64,000 nucleotides of DNA from AVCC01 sp041736255 (GTDB taxonomy: Bacteria; Pseudomonadota; Gammaproteobacteria; Burkholderiales; Burkholderiaceae_D), in assembly GCA_041736255.1 (NCBI GenBank), contig JBGSTZ010000156.1, positions 1 to 64,000 of the forward strand, given 5' to 3'. The number at the start of each line of letters is the position of its first letter. Positions within the stretch are counted from its first letter, which is position 1. Below, piece by piece: positions 48,779-57,504 of the stretch. The notes under the pieces are model-generated. The model saw nothing but the letters and a program-made list of their open reading frames with translations, was not told the origin of the DNA and did no database searches. Position numbers and translations under genes: made by a program.

Positions 48779-51520
48779 TTAATGCGCCTCGTCCCAGTTG
48801 TTGCCGACACCGACCTCGGCAGTCAGCGGCACTTTCAACTTGGCTACGCCTGCCATGATCGCGGGTAATTTATCGCGCACGACAGCCAGTTCGGCTTGCG
48901 GTACTTCCAGCACCAATTCATCGTGCACCTGCATGATCATTAGCGATTGCATCTGGTCTTGTTCCAACCAGTCCTGCACCGCCACCATCGCCAGCTTGAT
49001 CAGATCGGCTGCAGTGCCCTGCATCGGCGCATTGATCGCGGCCCGCTCGGCACCTTGGCGGCGCGGGCCATTCGGGGAGTTAATTTCCGGCAGCCACAGG
49101 CGGCGGCCGAACACGGTTTCGACATAGCCGCGCGATTTGGCTTCGAGCTTAGTGTCGTCCATGAAGCGCTTGACGCCGGAGAAGCGGGCAAAATATTTAT
49201 CGATGTACTGTTGCGCCGCAGCGCGCTCGATGCCGAGATTGCCGGCCAGGCCGAACGCGCTCATGCCGTAAATCAGGCCGAAGTTGATGACCTTGGCGTA
49301 ACGGCGCTGTTCGCCCGACACTTCCAGCGGCGTGACGCCGAAAATCTCGGCCGCGGTGGCGCGGTGGATGTCTTCGCCGGCGGCAAAGGCGCGCAGCATG
49401 CTGGCGTCGCTGGAGAGATGCGCCATGATGCGCAACTCGATCTGAGAATAGTCGGCCGATACGATCACGCTGCCCGCGGGCGCTATGAAAGCTTCGCGGA
49501 TGCGCCTTCCTTCGACGCTGCGAATCGGGATGTTTTGCAGATTCGGATCGTTCGACGCCAGTCGCCCCGTCACTGCCACTGTTTGCGCGTAATTGGTATG
49601 CACACGCCCGGTTTGCGGGTTGACCATCTTCGGCAGCTTGTCGGTATAAGTCGATTTCAGCTTTGCCAGACCGCGATATTCGAGCAGTACTTTCGGCAGC
49701 GGATAATCTTCGGCCAATTTTTGCAGCACTTCCTCATCGGTCGATGGCGCGCCAGACGGGGTTTTCTTGATTACAGGCAACTTCAATTTATCGAAGAAGA
49801 TTTCGCCCAACTGCTTGGGTGAATTCAGGTTGAACGGCTGGCCAGCATATTCATAAGCTTTCTGTTCCAGTTCCAGCATCCGCCGGCCGAGTTGGTTCGA
49901 TTGCTGGCCCAGCAGTTCGGCATCGATCAGGACGCCGTTGCGTTCGATTTTTTGCAGCGTGACAGCGGTCGGCAATTCGATTTTTTCGTAAATGAAAGTC
50001 AGGCCGGCGTCGGCTTCTACTTCCGGCCACATCGCCTGATGCAGTTGCAGCGTGATGTCGGCGTCTTCGGCAGCGTATTCGGTGGCAACGCCGATCTCGA
50101 CCTGGTCGAAGCAGATTTGGGACGCGCCTTTGCCGCAGACATCGGCGAAGCTGATGGTCTTGTAGTTCAGATGGCGCAGCGCCAGGCTATCCATGTTGTG
50201 GGGTTTGTGCGACTCGAACACATACGATTCCAGCAACGTGTCGTGGCGGATGCCGCGCAGCATCACGCCATGATTGGCAAATACATGACTATCGTATTTC
50301 AGGTTCTGGCCGACTTTGTTCTGGCTCGCATCTTCCAGCCACGGTTTCAATCTGGATAGCACGAATTCGACGGATAGTTGCTGCGGTACATCCTGATAAC
50401 AGTGCGCCAGCGGAATGTAGGCTGCGTTGCCGGCCACGCAGCACAGCGAAATGCCGACCAGACGCGCTTGCATCGGTTCCAGCGAAGTGGTTTCGGTATC
50501 GAGCGAAGTCAGCGTTGCAGCCGAGATAGTCGCCAGCCAGCGCTCCAGGTCGGCTTCGGTGAGCACGGTTTCGTACTGCTTTTCGGCTGCAGTCGAAGCC
50601 GAGGCGGTAACGACATTCGGCCCGGTTGGCGTGGCGCTCTGGCCGACCTGATCGGTCAGCTGGCTCGTCAACTCACGCAACCAACTCTTGAAGCCGTAAC
50701 GGGAAAACAAGGCCAGCATCGCTTCCCGGTCTTCGGGCAATTGTTGCAGCGATTCGGGAATGTTCTTCATTTGCGCCGACAGATCGCAATCAGTCTTGAC
50801 CGTTACTAGCACCTTGGCTTGCGGCAGCCAGTCGAGCGCCGTGCGCAGATTTTCGCCGACCACGCCTTTGATGTTGGCGGCATTTTGCATCACGCCTTCC
50901 AGCGAATCGTATTCGGCCAGCCATTTGAGCGCGGTTTTCGGCCCCACTTTGGACACGCCCGGCACGTTGTCGACTGTATCGCCGATCAGACTCAGGTAAT
51001 CGACAATGCGCTCCGGCGCCACGCCAAATTTGGCGACTACGCCGGCAGGATCGAGCTTTTCGTTGCTCATGGTATTGATCAGCGTCACATGCTCGTTGAC
51101 CAACTGTGCCAAATCCTTGTCGCCAGTCGAGATCACGGTATCCATGCCCTGCTTGACGGCCTCCACGGCCAGCGTGCCGATCACGTCGTCGGCTTCGATG
51201 CCTTCTATCATCAGGATCGGCCAGCCCATCGCGCGCGTCGCTGCATGGATCGGCGCGATCTGCCGCACCAGATCGTCCGGCATCGCGGCGCGCTGTGCCT
51301 TGTACTGCGGATACAGGTCGTCGCGGAAGGTCTTGCCTTTGGCGTCGAATACACAGGCCATGTATGCTGCGGGATAATCATGGCGCAAGCGGCGCAGCAT
51401 GTTGATCATGCCGTACATGGCGCCAGTCGGCGCCCCTTCAGCATTGCGCAAGTCGGGCAAAGCATGAAAGGCGCGGTACAGATAACTGGAACCGTCAACT
51501 AATAACAGGGTTTTATGCAT
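48779..51520 (-). CDS. polA: DNA polymerase I
   Basis: Repair and lagging-strand polymerase. The 913 residues show the 5' nuclease domain (LLLVDGSSYLYRAFHALPDL, VFDAKGKTFRDDLYPQYKAQR, then STGDKDLAQLV). A 3'-5' exonuclease domain follows with its metal ligands intact in SLDTETTSLEP, so proofreading should be active. The polymerase palm has VSADYSQIELRIMAHLS and MIMQVHDELVLEVP. Start ATG 51520 (MHKTLLLVDGS) fits homologues. Its first six bases overlap the start of the divergent LOG-family gene, so the promoter must lie inside that gene. Confidence 0.97.
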   Translation of the reverse strand: MHKTLLLVDGSSYLYRAFHALPDLRNAEGAPTGAMYGMINMLRRLRHDYPAAYMACVFDAKGKTFRDDLYPQYKAQRAAMPDDLVRQIAPIHAATRAMGWPILMIEGIEADDVIGTLAVEAVKQGMDTVISTGDKDLAQLVNEHVTLINTMSNEKLDPAGVVAKFGVAPERIVDYLSLIGDTVDNVPGVSKVGPKTALKWLAEYDSLEGVMQNAANIKGVVGENLRTALDWLPQAKVLVTVKTDCDLSAQMKNIPESLQQLPEDREAMLALFSRYGFKSWLRELTSQLTDQVGQSATPTGPNVVTASASTAAEKQYETVLTEADLERWLATISAATLTSLDTETTSLEPMQARLVGISLCCVAGNAAYIPLAHCYQDVPQQLSVEFVLSRLKPWLEDASQNKVGQNLKYDSHVFANHGVMLRGIRHDTLLESYVFESHKPHNMDSLALRHLNYKTISFADVCGKGASQICFDQVEIGVATEYAAEDADITLQLHQAMWPEVEADAGLTFIYEKIELPTAVTLQKIERNGVLIDAELLGQQSNQLGRRMLELEQKAYEYAGQPFNLNSPKQLGEIFFDKLKLPVIKKTPSGAPSTDEEVLQKLAEDYPLPKVLLEYRGLAKLKSTYTDKLPKMVNPQTGRVHTNYAQTVAVTGRLASNDPNLQNIPIRSVEGRRIREAFIAPAGSVIVSADYSQIELRIMAHLSSDASMLRAFAAGEDIHRATAAEIFGVTPLEVSGEQRRYAKVINFGLIYGMSAFGLAGNLGIERAAAQQYIDKYFARFSGVKRFMDDTKLEAKSRGYVETVFGRRLWLPEINSPNGPRRQGAERAAINAPMQGTAADLIKLAMVAVQDWLEQDQMQSLMIMQVHDELVLEVPQAELAVVRDKLPAIMAGVAKLKVPLTAEVGVGNNWDEAH

Positions 51521-52258
51521 ATGGAAGAGAATGGGAAAAGGGTGCTGCGCTTGCGGCAGGTGACGGACAAGGAACGCGCCACCTCCCAAAAAGCGCGGGA
51601 ATCGTGGCATATGTTCACGATTATGGCAGAGTTTATTGAGTCAACCGAACGGCTTTCCGAGCTGCGCCCGGCGGTTTCGATCTTCGGCTCTGCTCGCCTC
51701 ACACCGGAAAGCCCGTACTACATCAAGTGCGTCGATGTCGCCCGGCGCTTGTCGGATGCCGGTTTTGCAGTTATTTCGGGCGGCGGTCCGGGCATCATGG
51801 AAGCCGCGAACAAGGGGGCTTTTGAAGGGAAATCGCCGTCAGTCGGCCTGAATATCGAGCTGCCGCACGAGCAAACCCGCAATACATGGCAAAACATCTC
51901 GATCAGCTTCCGGCATTTTTTTGCGCGCAAAGTAGCGTTCGTCAAGTATGCGGATGCTTACGTCGTGTTTCCCGGCGGCTTCGGCACGCTGGACGAGCTG
52001 AGCGAAGCGCTGACTCTGATCCAGACCGGGAAATCGCGCCCGATGCCGATCATTTTGGTCGGCACCACGTATTGGCGCGGCTTGCTGGGCTGGTTTCGCG
52101 AAACCTTGCTGGCTGCTGGCGTAATCAATAAAACAGACCTCGACTTGATTCATCTGATCGATGAGCCGATCAATATCGTTGACGCCATCTTTGCTTTCTA
52201 TGAAGCGCGCGAGATTGAACTAACGGAAGAAGAGCGACAAAAAATGCTGTATTTATAA
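51515..52258 (+). CDS. LOG family protein (TIGR00730-type nucleotide phosphoribohydrolase)
   Basis: Rossmann-fold protein of the LONELY GUY family, likely hydrolysing nucleoside 5'-monophosphates (in plants, cytokinin activation). Signature motifs are SGGGPGIMEAANKGAF and PGGFGTLDELSEAL, plus FHFF-like SFRHFFARK. It has an N-terminal arm of about 45 residues with KERATSQKARESW, shared by a proteobacterial subgroup. ATG 51515 (AGGG four bases upstream) or ATG 51521 may be the start. The start codon region overlaps that of divergent polA. Confidence 0.88.
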   Translation: MHMEENGKRVLRLRQVTDKERATSQKARESWHMFTIMAEFIESTERLSELRPAVSIFGSARLTPESPYYIKCVDVARRLSDAGFAVISGGGPGIMEAANKGAFEGKSPSVGLNIELPHEQTRNTWQNISISFRHFFARKVAFVKYADAYVVFPGGFGTLDELSEALTLIQTGKSRPMPIILVGTTYWRGLLGWFRETLLAAGVINKTDLDLIHLIDEPINIVDAIFAFYEAREIELTEEERQKMLYL

Positions 52259-52359
52259 TCCATTCTTGGGCGCGACAGACTCTGTTTGCTACAATCGGCG
52301 ACACTAACGTCTTTACCAGAACATTTCCCGTTCATTTCACGCCAACCGGCCTCATTATC

Positions 52360-52836
52360 ATGCGAATAATCATGCGATTATCAAAAGCCTGGATCACCGT
52401 CGGATGCGGCATTGCCGCCTGCGCAATGCCTTTACTGGTGGGTGCACAGCAGCCAGCACGACAACCGGCACCGCCGCCGCCCGTGATGGAAAATCTGGAA
52501 GAAGGCGAGCCGCCTGCGATTTCCATCACTCCGCCTGGCACGGAAAAGAGAATCACCGAAAAACGCCAGCAAGGCAAGGTCACAGAAGTCGAAGTCAAAA
52601 CCGGCAACAGCACCTATTATCTGAAACCGGTAGATCCGGCCGGCAGCGCGATGCGCGGCGACGGCCAAAGCGACGAAATGCGTGCGGCGCAATGGCCAGT
52701 AGTTGAGTTCGACATGGGCATGAAGAAAAAGAAAGCTGCTGAAGCTGCTGCTGCTGCCGCTGCCGAAGAAGCCAAAAACGCAGCGCCGGCAGCGAAAGCA
52801 AAGCCCGCAGCGAAGCCTGCCACAACAACGAAATAA
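52360..52836 (+). CDS. DUF2782 exported protein
   Basis: 158 residues with a signal peptide ending LLVGAQQ, a Pro-rich linker, a DUF2782 core (GTEKRITEKRQQGKVTEVEVKTGNSTYYLKP) and a low-complexity Ala/Lys tail. The family is regularly encoded just before thrB in betaproteobacteria. Function unknown; location is probably periplasmic. ATG 52360 and ATG 52372 are both possible starts. The Ala/Lys-rich tail (about 120-158) is repetitive at the codon level. Confidence 0.85.
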   Translation: MRIIMRLSKAWITVGCGIAACAMPLLVGAQQPARQPAPPPPVMENLEEGEPPAISITPPGTEKRITEKRQQGKVTEVEVKTGNSTYYLKPVDPAGSAMRGDGQSDEMRAAQWPVVEFDMGMKKKKAAEAAAAAAAEEAKNAAPAAKAKPAAKPATTTK

Positions 52837-52965
52837 CATGCACCCGAAGTCTGTCTGGCTTAGGGAAATCGGCCGCAAAACGCCTTTCCCCTGAGTCCGG
52901 CAGGCTCCTGTCGCGTCATTTCCATCCGTTCACTATCTCTCTTACACTACTTTACCTTCATTCCC

Positions 52966-53922
52966 ATGGCAGTATTTACCCCGGTCACACTGGATGATCT
53001 CTCCGACTGGATGCTCCAATTCCCACTCGGACGAGCGCTTGCAATCGAAGGCATTTCATCCGGCATCGAAAACAGCAATTTTTTCCTGACTACAGAAGCA
53101 GGAGAATTCGTTCTCACCATTTTTGAGCAACTCAGTTTCGAGCAGCTGCCGTTTTACCTGCAACTGATGCAGCATATGGCGCAGCGCGGCGTACCGGTGC
53201 CGGAGCCGATTGCCAATCAGCAGGGCGAAATCCTGCACCGCCTGCATGGCAAGCCAGCCTCCATCGTCACCAAGCTCGCAGGCAACTGCCAGCTGGCGCC
53301 GCAAGCGGTGCATTGCGCCGAAGCAGGCAGAGCCATTGCGAAATTGCATTTGGCAGCGCGTGATTTTCCGCTGACGCAGCCGAATCTGCGCGGGCTGGAT
53401 TGGTGGAATGCCACCACGCCGGTGGTTTTGCCCTTTCTGTCAATTGACAACGCCCACCTGCTGCGCGCAGAAATGCATTTTCAAGCAGCCTTCGCTGCCT
53501 CTGCCGCTTATTCGGAATTGCCGCACGGCCCGATTCACGCCGATTTGTTTCGTAACAATGCGATGTTCGTCGACGACACCCTCAGCGGCATTTTTGACTT
53601 TTATTTTGCCGGCTGCGATCACTGGCTGTTCGACGTTGCTGTGACGGTCAATGACTGGTGCATCGACTTGGAAACCGGCGTTCTCGACACGGCCCGTGTA
53701 CGCGCGCTGCTGGACGCTTACCATGCAGTGCGCCCGTTTACTGCGGCCGAGCAGCTTGCGTGGCAGCCCATGTTGCGGGCCAGCGCGCTGCGCTTCTGGC
53801 TGTCGCGCCTGTACGACTATCATCTGCCGCGCAGCGCAGAAATGCTGACGCCGCATGACCCGACGCCATTCGAACGTATCTTGCGCCTGCGCATCGCCCA
53901 CCCCGCACCGGCTCTGTATTGA
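52966..53922 (+). CDS. thrB: Homoserine kinase (APH-fold type)
   Basis: Phosphorylates L-homoserine in threonine biosynthesis, using the aminoglycoside-phosphotransferase fold rather than the GHMP fold of E. coli ThrB. The 318 residues include SGIENSNFFLTT (glycine-rich loop region), the catalytic H191-x-D193-x4-N198 (HADLFRNN), D211 in GIFDFYFAG and the conserved ending CIDLETG then RFWLSRLYDYH. Neighbours DUF2782 and the BPSS1780-type protein are the standard betaproteobacterial context. A CCC-rich leader offers only a weak ribosome binding site. Confidence 0.95.
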   Translation: MAVFTPVTLDDLSDWMLQFPLGRALAIEGISSGIENSNFFLTTEAGEFVLTIFEQLSFEQLPFYLQLMQHMAQRGVPVPEPIANQQGEILHRLHGKPASIVTKLAGNCQLAPQAVHCAEAGRAIAKLHLAARDFPLTQPNLRGLDWWNATTPVVLPFLSIDNAHLLRAEMHFQAAFAASAAYSELPHGPIHADLFRNNAMFVDDTLSGIFDFYFAGCDHWLFDVAVTVNDWCIDLETGVLDTARVRALLDAYHAVRPFTAAEQLAWQPMLRASALRFWLSRLYDYHLPRSAEMLTPHDPTPFERILRLRIAHPAPALY

Positions 53923-53924
53923 TT

Positions 53925-54698
53925 ATGGAAAAACTCCCCGCCGCAACCGGCCTGCAATGGATCAAAAAAGGCTTCGCGCTGTTTCGCAAGCAACCGGCTG
54001 AAGTGTCGATGCTATTTCTGGCATACATGTTCATGATGATGGCGATCGGCATCATTCCTTATCTCGGCCAAGTGCTGCCGCTGATATTGATACCGGTATT
54101 TTCACTCGCGTTTTTGCAGGCTTGCGCCAGCATCGAACATGACAAGCGCGTCACGCCGCGCTTGCTGTTGACCGGATTTCGCTCGCCGGCATTGGCAAAT
54201 CTGCTGATATTGGGTGTTTTGTACCTGCTCGCGGCCACCGCTGCCGTTGCTGCATCGAGTCTGATTGATGGCGGCGTATTCTGGAACGTTATCGCAGGCC
54301 AGACCGAGCTCGATCCTAAAACCGTAGAAAACTCCGACATGGCGTCTGGAATGCTGTTTTCCGCGTTGATTTACATTCCAGTATCAATGGCGTTCTGGTA
54401 TGCGGCGCCGCTAGTGGCGTGGCATAAAATGGGTGTCGTTAAGGCAATTTTTTATAGTTTCTTTGCTGTGTTTCGCACTGGCAAACCGTTTATCGTGTTT
54501 GCCTTGGGATGGGGCATCATCGGCGTCGTGATTCCGACCATTATCAGTTTGTTCGCAGTAATCCTGCTCGGCAGCTCCGCAGTTGTCATGATGATCTTGC
54601 TGCCGCTATCGGTAGTCCTGACCATCATCATGTATTGCTCGTTCTATCCCGCCTATACCGAGGTTTTCGGCACTGCCGAAGTGCCGTTGGAGGCATGA
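53925..54698 (+). CDS. BPSS1780-family membrane protein
   Basis: 257 residues with about five to six membrane helices (near 28-50, 55-72, 90-110, 143-165, 190-212 and 215-240). It starts with the conserved LPAATGLQWIKKGFALFRKQP, a phrase I know from BPSS1780-type proteins downstream of thrB. Function unknown. ATG 53925 overlaps nothing; the gene starts two bases after the thrB stop, so the two are co-transcribed. Confidence 0.88.
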   Translation: MEKLPAATGLQWIKKGFALFRKQPAEVSMLFLAYMFMMMAIGIIPYLGQVLPLILIPVFSLAFLQACASIEHDKRVTPRLLLTGFRSPALANLLILGVLYLLAATAAVAASSLIDGGVFWNVIAGQTELDPKTVENSDMASGMLFSALIYIPVSMAFWYAAPLVAWHKMGVVKAIFYSFFAVFRTGKPFIVFALGWGIIGVVIPTIISLFAVILLGSSAVVMMILLPLSVVLTIIMYCSFYPAYTEVFGTAEVPLEA

Positions 54699-54723
54699 CC
54701 CAGCCTTCATAAGAAATATTTAC

Positions 54724-54795
54724 GGGAGTATGCACTAAAATTTATAATTTTCCGCAATGAATATATGCGGCAAGTAAATATACCTGCATCAGTAA
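54724..54795 (-). repeat. 71-72 bp AT-rich intergenic repeat, copy 5
   Basis: Read on the minus strand: a degenerate left end TTACTG-N6-GTATAT (54795-54778), a perfect CCGCA-N9-TGCGG hairpin (54770-54752), then AAAATTATAAATTTTAG and GCATACTCCC (54733-54724). It lies in the gap between the BPSS1780-type gene and lnt, in the opposite orientation to both. Confidence 0.65.
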
Positions 54796-54909
54796 ATAAT
54801 ATAGATTTTGCAGCCGCAACAAACCTGCGTTGTGCTGCAATCTTCATTGCGCGATTCTTCCTGCCATTTTTCCCGCATTTTTTCGATTACTCAAAACGGA
54901 CATCATCGC

Positions 54910-56421
54910 GTGCCACTTTATAGATCCCTGTTGCTGGCACTGCTGGCCGGCGCACTCAACGTTCTGGCATTTGCGCCTTTTGGCCTGTGGCCACTGCAAA
55001 TCCTGACGCTGGCCGCTGTGCTGCTGCTTGCATTGTGCGCTGACAATAATAAACGCAGCGCGCTGATCGGCTGGGCTTACGGTTTTGGCTGGACCGTGTG
55101 CGGGGTCTACTGGCTGTATATCAGCATGCACGATTTCGGCGGCATGCCAGCGCCGATCGCGGCGCTGGCGGTGATCCTGCTGGCACTGTTTCTGGGCAGT
55201 TATTCGGCGCTGGCGTTCGGCCTGTCTGCATGGCTGCGACAGCGCTGGCAAGCATCACCAAGCTGCGTGGCACTGCTGATTTTCCCCGCACTATGGGCGT
55301 TGACAGAATGGCTGCGCGGCTGGATTTTCACAGGATTACCGTGGGTTTCTTCCGGTTATGCGCATACCGCCAGCCCGCTGGCCGGTTACGCGCCGTTGCT
55401 CGGCGTCTATGGACTGGCATGGATTTCAGCCCTGATCGCCGCTTGCCTGACGCTATTTTCTATCCGCACGCTGGCACTGGCGCTGCTGTTGCTTACAGCC
55501 GGTCTTGGCTTGAAAACAATTCAATGGACTAGCCCAGCCGGCCAACCGATTACAGTACGGCTACTGCAAGGCAATGTGGCGCAGGCAATGAAGTTCGCGC
55601 CCGGACAGATCAGCGCCTCACTATCGATGTACCAAGACATGATCAGCGCTGCACCGGCCGACCTGATCGCCACCCCGGAAACTGCAATCCCGCTGTTTGA
55701 ACAGCAATTGCCGCCCGAATACCTGCCGCAGTTGGCCGCTTTTGCGCGCCGCTCCGGTAGCCATCTGGCGCTTGGCATCCCGCTCAGCGACAGCCCGCAA
55801 CACTATGCCAACAGCGTGATCGGCATCGCACCCGACCTTTCGACCACCAATTATCGCTATGACAAGCACCACCTGGTGCCGTTCGGCGAATTCATCCCGA
55901 CCGGCTTTCGCTGGTTCGTCGACCTGATGCACATTCCGCTGGGCGATTTCACACGCGGGCCGGTGGTGCAGGCACCGTTTGCAGTCAAAGACCAGTGGGT
56001 ATTGCCGAATATCTGCTACGAAGATTTGTTCGGCGAAGAAATTGCCGACCAGTTGTCTGCCAGCCACTTCGCCAGCGCGCCGGTGGCAACCATGCTGCTC
56101 AATGTTTCCAACATCGCCTGGTTCGGCGACACCATCGCGTTGCCGCAGCATCTGCAAATCTCGCAAATGCGCGCACTGGAAACCGGCCGCCCCATGCTGC
56201 GCGCCACCAACCCCGGCACCACCGCCGTCATTGACTCGCAAGGCCGCGTCACCAAACAGCTGCCGACCTACCAACGCGGCACGCTCTCGGCCACAGTCCA
56301 GGGTATGCAGGGCATGACGCCTTACATACTGGCCGGCAACGCCAGCATGCTGTTGCTGGCGGCGCTGGCGCTGGTCGCGGCCTGGCTTGCCAGCCGCAAA
56401 AAGCGGCGCAATCACGCATAA
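54910..56421 (+). CDS. lnt: Apolipoprotein N-acyltransferase
   Basis: Adds the third acyl chain to lipoproteins in the inner membrane, the last step of lipoprotein maturation. About 503 residues: an N-terminal half with 6-7 helices, then a periplasmic nitrilase-type domain with the Glu-Lys-Cys triad in ATPETAIPL, DKHHLVPFGEF and NICYEDLFGEE, and a closing helix. The start is uncertain: GTG 54910 (VPLYRSLLLALLAGAL) matches the family start with GGA nine bases upstream, while a TTG at 54808 would add 34 unconserved residues. Confidence 0.93.
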   Translation: MPLYRSLLLALLAGALNVLAFAPFGLWPLQILTLAAVLLLALCADNNKRSALIGWAYGFGWTVCGVYWLYISMHDFGGMPAPIAALAVILLALFLGSYSALAFGLSAWLRQRWQASPSCVALLIFPALWALTEWLRGWIFTGLPWVSSGYAHTASPLAGYAPLLGVYGLAWISALIAACLTLFSIRTLALALLLLTAGLGLKTIQWTSPAGQPITVRLLQGNVAQAMKFAPGQISASLSMYQDMISAAPADLIATPETAIPLFEQQLPPEYLPQLAAFARRSGSHLALGIPLSDSPQHYANSVIGIAPDLSTTNYRYDKHHLVPFGEFIPTGFRWFVDLMHIPLGDFTRGPVVQAPFAVKDQWVLPNICYEDLFGEEIADQLSASHFASAPVATMLLNVSNIAWFGDTIALPQHLQISQMRALETGRPMLRATNPGTTAVIDSQGRVTKQLPTYQRGTLSATVQGMQGMTPYILAGNASMLLLAALALVAAWLASRKKRRNHA

Positions 56422-56510
56422 GCCTGCTAAAACCCGTTAAAATTCACGGTTTGGCGAACTTCCATTTACCCTGAGCGCGGCGCTACGCCGTGCGGCTAGA
56501 GAATCTCAAC

Positions 56511-57422
56511 ATGCTTACATTCCAACAAATCATCCTCAAGCTACAAGAATATTGGGACGCGCAAGGTTGCGCGCTACTGCAGCCTTACGATATGGAAGTC
56601 GGCGCCGGTACGTCGCACACCGCGACTTTCCTGCGCGCAATCGGCCCCGAGCCGTGGCGCGCCGCCTATGTACAGCCGTCGCGCCGTCCGAAGGATGGCC
56701 GCTACGGCGACAACCCAAACCGCATGCAGCATTACTACCAATATCAAGTGGTGATGAAACCGGCACCGGAAAACATCATTGACTTGTATCTCGGCTCACT
56801 CAAGGCGCTGGGACTGGATTTGCAGCAAAACGACGTGCGTTTTGTCGAGGACGATTGGGAAAACCCGACGCTGGGCGCGTGGGGCCTAGGCTGGGAAGTC
56901 TGGCTAAACGGCATGGAAGTGACCCAGTTCACGTATTTCCAGCAAGTTGGCGGACTCGATTGCAAGCCGGTGCTGGGCGAAATCACTTACGGCATCGAGC
57001 GGTTAGCGATGTATCTGCAAGGGGTGGAAAACGTCTATGACCTGGTTTGGACCGAATGGGAAGAGCACGGCATCATCAAGAAGCTGACGTATGGCGACGT
57101 ATTCCATCAAAACGAAGTCGAGCAATCGACCTACAACTTCGAATACGCGAACACTGAGCTGCTGTTTTCGCTGTTTTCCAGTTACGAGGCGGAGGCCAAG
57201 CGCCTGCTGGAAGTGCCACTGACGCTGCCGTCCTACGAAATGATTCTGAAAGCGGCGCACAGTTTCAACATGCTGGACGCACGCGGCGCGATTTCGGTCA
57301 CCGAGCGCGCCGCCTACATGGGCCGCATCCGCAACCTCTCGCGCGGCGTGGCGCAAGCGTATTACGACTCGCGCGAGAAGCTCGGCTTCCCGATGTGCGG
57401 CGATGGTCGCAAAGCAGCCTAA
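56511..57422 (+). CDS. glyQ: Glycyl-tRNA synthetase alpha subunit
   Basis: Catalytic class II subunit of the heterotetrameric alpha2-beta2 enzyme charging tRNA(Gly). The 303 residues begin MLTFQQIILKLQEYWDAQGC and include YDMEVGAGTSHTATFLRAIGPEPW, YVQPSRRPKDGRYGDNPNR and the conserved GITYG-like phrase GEITYGIERLAMYLQ. ATG 56511 is the family start; an in-frame ATG at 56490 adds seven residues. glyS follows after 82 bp. Confidence 0.97.
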   Translation: MLTFQQIILKLQEYWDAQGCALLQPYDMEVGAGTSHTATFLRAIGPEPWRAAYVQPSRRPKDGRYGDNPNRMQHYYQYQVVMKPAPENIIDLYLGSLKALGLDLQQNDVRFVEDDWENPTLGAWGLGWEVWLNGMEVTQFTYFQQVGGLDCKPVLGEITYGIERLAMYLQGVENVYDLVWTEWEEHGIIKKLTYGDVFHQNEVEQSTYNFEYANTELLFSLFSSYEAEAKRLLEVPLTLPSYEMILKAAHSFNMLDARGAISVTERAAYMGRIRNLSRGVAQAYYDSREKLGFPMCGDGRKAA

Positions 57423-57504
57423 AGCCGGCACAATGGGCGCACCCTGCGCCCGTCTTACTCACTCGATATTCGCTTCCCGGGCCAACCGGGAGGACGGCAA
57501 AAAA

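Noticed and set aside
55621..56415. 264-codon minus-strand frame opposite lnt
   Set aside because: Shadow frame; the plus strand carries the intact Glu-Lys-Cys triad of Lnt.
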